In this document: positions 5,023-6,063 of the stretch, in pieces
Position numbering within the stretch: position 1 is the first letter of the stretch
How the letters are laid out: the number at the start of each line of letters is the position of its first letter
DNA from: CAYGZL01 sp964354345
Lineage (GTDB): Bacteria; Chloroflexota; Anaerolineae; Anaerolineales; UBA4823
DNA length: 6,063 nt
NCBI GenBank assembly: GCA_964354345.1
Contig: CAYGZL010000143.1
Span: 1 to 6,063, forward strand
Reading direction: 5' to 3'
The notes under the pieces: generated by a model
What the model saw: the letters and a program-made list of their open reading frames with translations, nothing else
The model's database searches: none
What the model was told of the DNA's origin: nothing
Made by a program: the position numbers and the translations under genes

Positions 5023-5993
5023 ACATCACCTTCAATCCTCCGAATAATCCGCCACGCCAGCAGGGTCAGCCAGCGCGAGGGCATTTTCTTCTGCCCGAAC
5101 TCCCAGTCCTTCCAGGCAGTCCAGATGGACTCGAGTGTGAACCGTCCTTGCGGATCCATTTTGCTTTTCAAGATCCCGAGCATATCGCGCAGCCGCGCAT
5201 CCTGCTGAAGCCAGGAGAACCGTGAAAGCACATCCAGCACATGCATGAGGTCGTACCAAACCAACGGAACCTTGAGCTTGCGAAAATCGGTGCCCATGTA
5301 GAATATATACGGATGACGATGAAGGCTTTCGCTCCATAAATTGAGCAGTGTCTCAGCCCCGCTGTGGGAGGCTGGGCTATCGATGTATGCTTCCATTTCT
5401 GACAAGGCCTTAAGCATAGCCAGATTGGCGAACGGGCATGGATCTTCTTTGCGTCCCGGCCCCCGAAATTTGCCCAATTCCTTTGAAACAACACACGGCC
5501 AGCCATTGTCCTGGATCAATCCCAGCAGATGCTGGCAGGCTGCCTTTACTGCTGAGTGTTCCTGCAAACCAGATTTCGCCAGGGCGTACACAATCAGCGG
5601 TGCATCGCAGAGAGCCCACGCCCATTGATCCAGTCCGGTTCCACCATAATTCGTCGAAATATTCATAGGGAGTTGGAAAGGCCCCTCAACCGATTGGTGC
5701 TCCAGGATCCGGGCAACGATTGTATCGACGCCTGGATCGTTGGCAGCAAGGCCCAGGTCAGCCAGGAAGGTCAGCTTGTGAAACGGCTGGCTGGCGCTCT
5801 TATGGCTGGAGATAACCGTCCCAGGCCAAGCAGATAATTCTGCCACCAGTCTTTGCACAGCCGGGCTCGCCAGCATGGCCTGGCGCGCCGATCGTACCTG
5901 TAGCTCTTGTTCAGCCTGGCCAAGCAGATCGCGCCGAGTTCGGTACTCAATATAAGGTTCACCCTCAAGTAACCAATCGATTGGAGTGTTCAT
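5019..5993 (-). CDS. Short alpha/alpha-toroid protein (prenyltransferase/squalene-oxidase-repeat-like)
   Basis: This 324-residue soluble, helix-rich protein resembles the short squalene-cyclase-fold proteins seen in Chloroflexota. Recognisable parts are DWLLEGEPYIEYRTRRDLLG (6-25), a repeat-like segment SVEGPFQLP (101-109), IQDNGWPC (150-157), DPCPFANLAMLKALSEME (174-191) and the closing FTLESIWTAWKDWEFGQKK (285-303) with PSRWLTLLAWRIIRR. It is about half the length of true triterpene cyclases and shows no DxDD catalytic motif, so cyclase activity is unlikely; binding or an unknown catalytic role is possible. From memory, relatives are often left hypothetical or carry unreliable names. ATG 5993 is chosen because GAGG stands eight bases upstream; a TTG at 6014 would add seven residues but lacks a ribosome site. 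Its stop overlaps the methyltransferase start, so the two are likely coupled. Confidence 0.75.
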   Translation of the reverse strand: MNTPIDWLLEGEPYIEYRTRRDLLGQAEQELQVRSARQAMLASPAVQRLVAELSAWPGTVISSHKSASQPFHKLTFLADLGLAANDPGVDTIVARILEHQSVEGPFQLPMNISTNYGGTGLDQWAWALCDAPLIVYALAKSGLQEHSAVKAACQHLLGLIQDNGWPCVVSKELGKFRGPGRKEDPCPFANLAMLKALSEMEAYIDSPASHSGAETLLNLWSESLHRHPYIFYMGTDFRKLKVPLVWYDLMHVLDVLSRFSWLQQDARLRDMLGILKSKMDPQGRFTLESIWTAWKDWEFGQKKMPSRWLTLLAWRIIRRIEGDV

Positions 5994-6010
5994 TTTGCAG
6001 GCCTCAGCTT

Positions 6011-6063
6011 TCAACGCAACCCGGGATCATCCCTGTTGAGAAATGTCTCGCTGCAATACAGCC
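6011..6063 (-). other. Possible tail of an upstream gene
   Basis: One minus-strand frame entering from the right edge reads LYCSETFLNRDDPGLR and stops at TGA 6013-6011, which would place it 17 bases before the toroid ATG. All three frames stop within this short stretch, so the choice is weak and no family can be named. A plus-strand ATG at 6043 is an equally untestable alternative. Confidence 0.25.

Noticed and set aside
5994..6014. TTG start adding seven residues to the toroid protein
   Set aside because: No ribosome site precedes it and the residues look unrelated to the family N-terminus. It does form a TTGA overlap with a possible upstream stop, so it is not fully excluded.

Overview
The window holds a compact run of eight protein genes, all on the minus strand, with no RNA gene, mobile element or CRISPR array. 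The mix suggests an uncultivated Anaerolineae-like Chloroflexota genome: a short alpha/alpha-toroid (squalene-cyclase-like) protein, a zinc-ribbon methyltransferase, DinB/ClbS-type four-helix-bundle proteins, a PPOX/FDOR flavin-type protein, moderately GC-rich DNA and CTG/CAG-heavy codon use. This assignment is inference from gene content, not from a marker gene.

In transcription order (right to left) the first unit is: toroid protein (5993-5019), Trm112-like zinc-ribbon SAM methyltransferase (5022-4219, ATGA overlap), and a duplicated cupin (4196-3429, probable TTG start behind a strong Shine-Dalgarno). A 95-base gap (3428-3334) follows. It is the only real intergenic space and carries three perfect inverted repeats and a -10-like box placed as for a leaderless transcript. 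The second unit is: RDD membrane protein (3333-2767), GNAT acetyltransferase (2770-2147, ATGA overlap), PPOX/FDOR protein (2146-1694, directly abutting), a HicB-like/DinB fusion (1678-980), and a tandem DinB/ClbS-like protein (999-1, overlapping by 20 bases and running off the left edge). The last 70 bases at the right edge contain only a possible tail of an upstream gene.

The genes are all small-molecule-modifying or binding types: methyl transfer, acetyl transfer, flavin/deazaflavin chemistry, thiol-transferase-like DinB folds, a ClbS-like domain (the family includes the colibactin self-resistance protein) and metal-binding cupins. No biosynthetic core enzyme is visible. A reasonable but unproven reading is a resistance or detoxification operon acting on reactive metabolites. 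The most unusual points are the HicB-DinB fusion directly coupled to a tandem DinB/ClbS protein whose first module has lost its histidines, and the operator-like, apparently leaderless promoter in front of the second unit.
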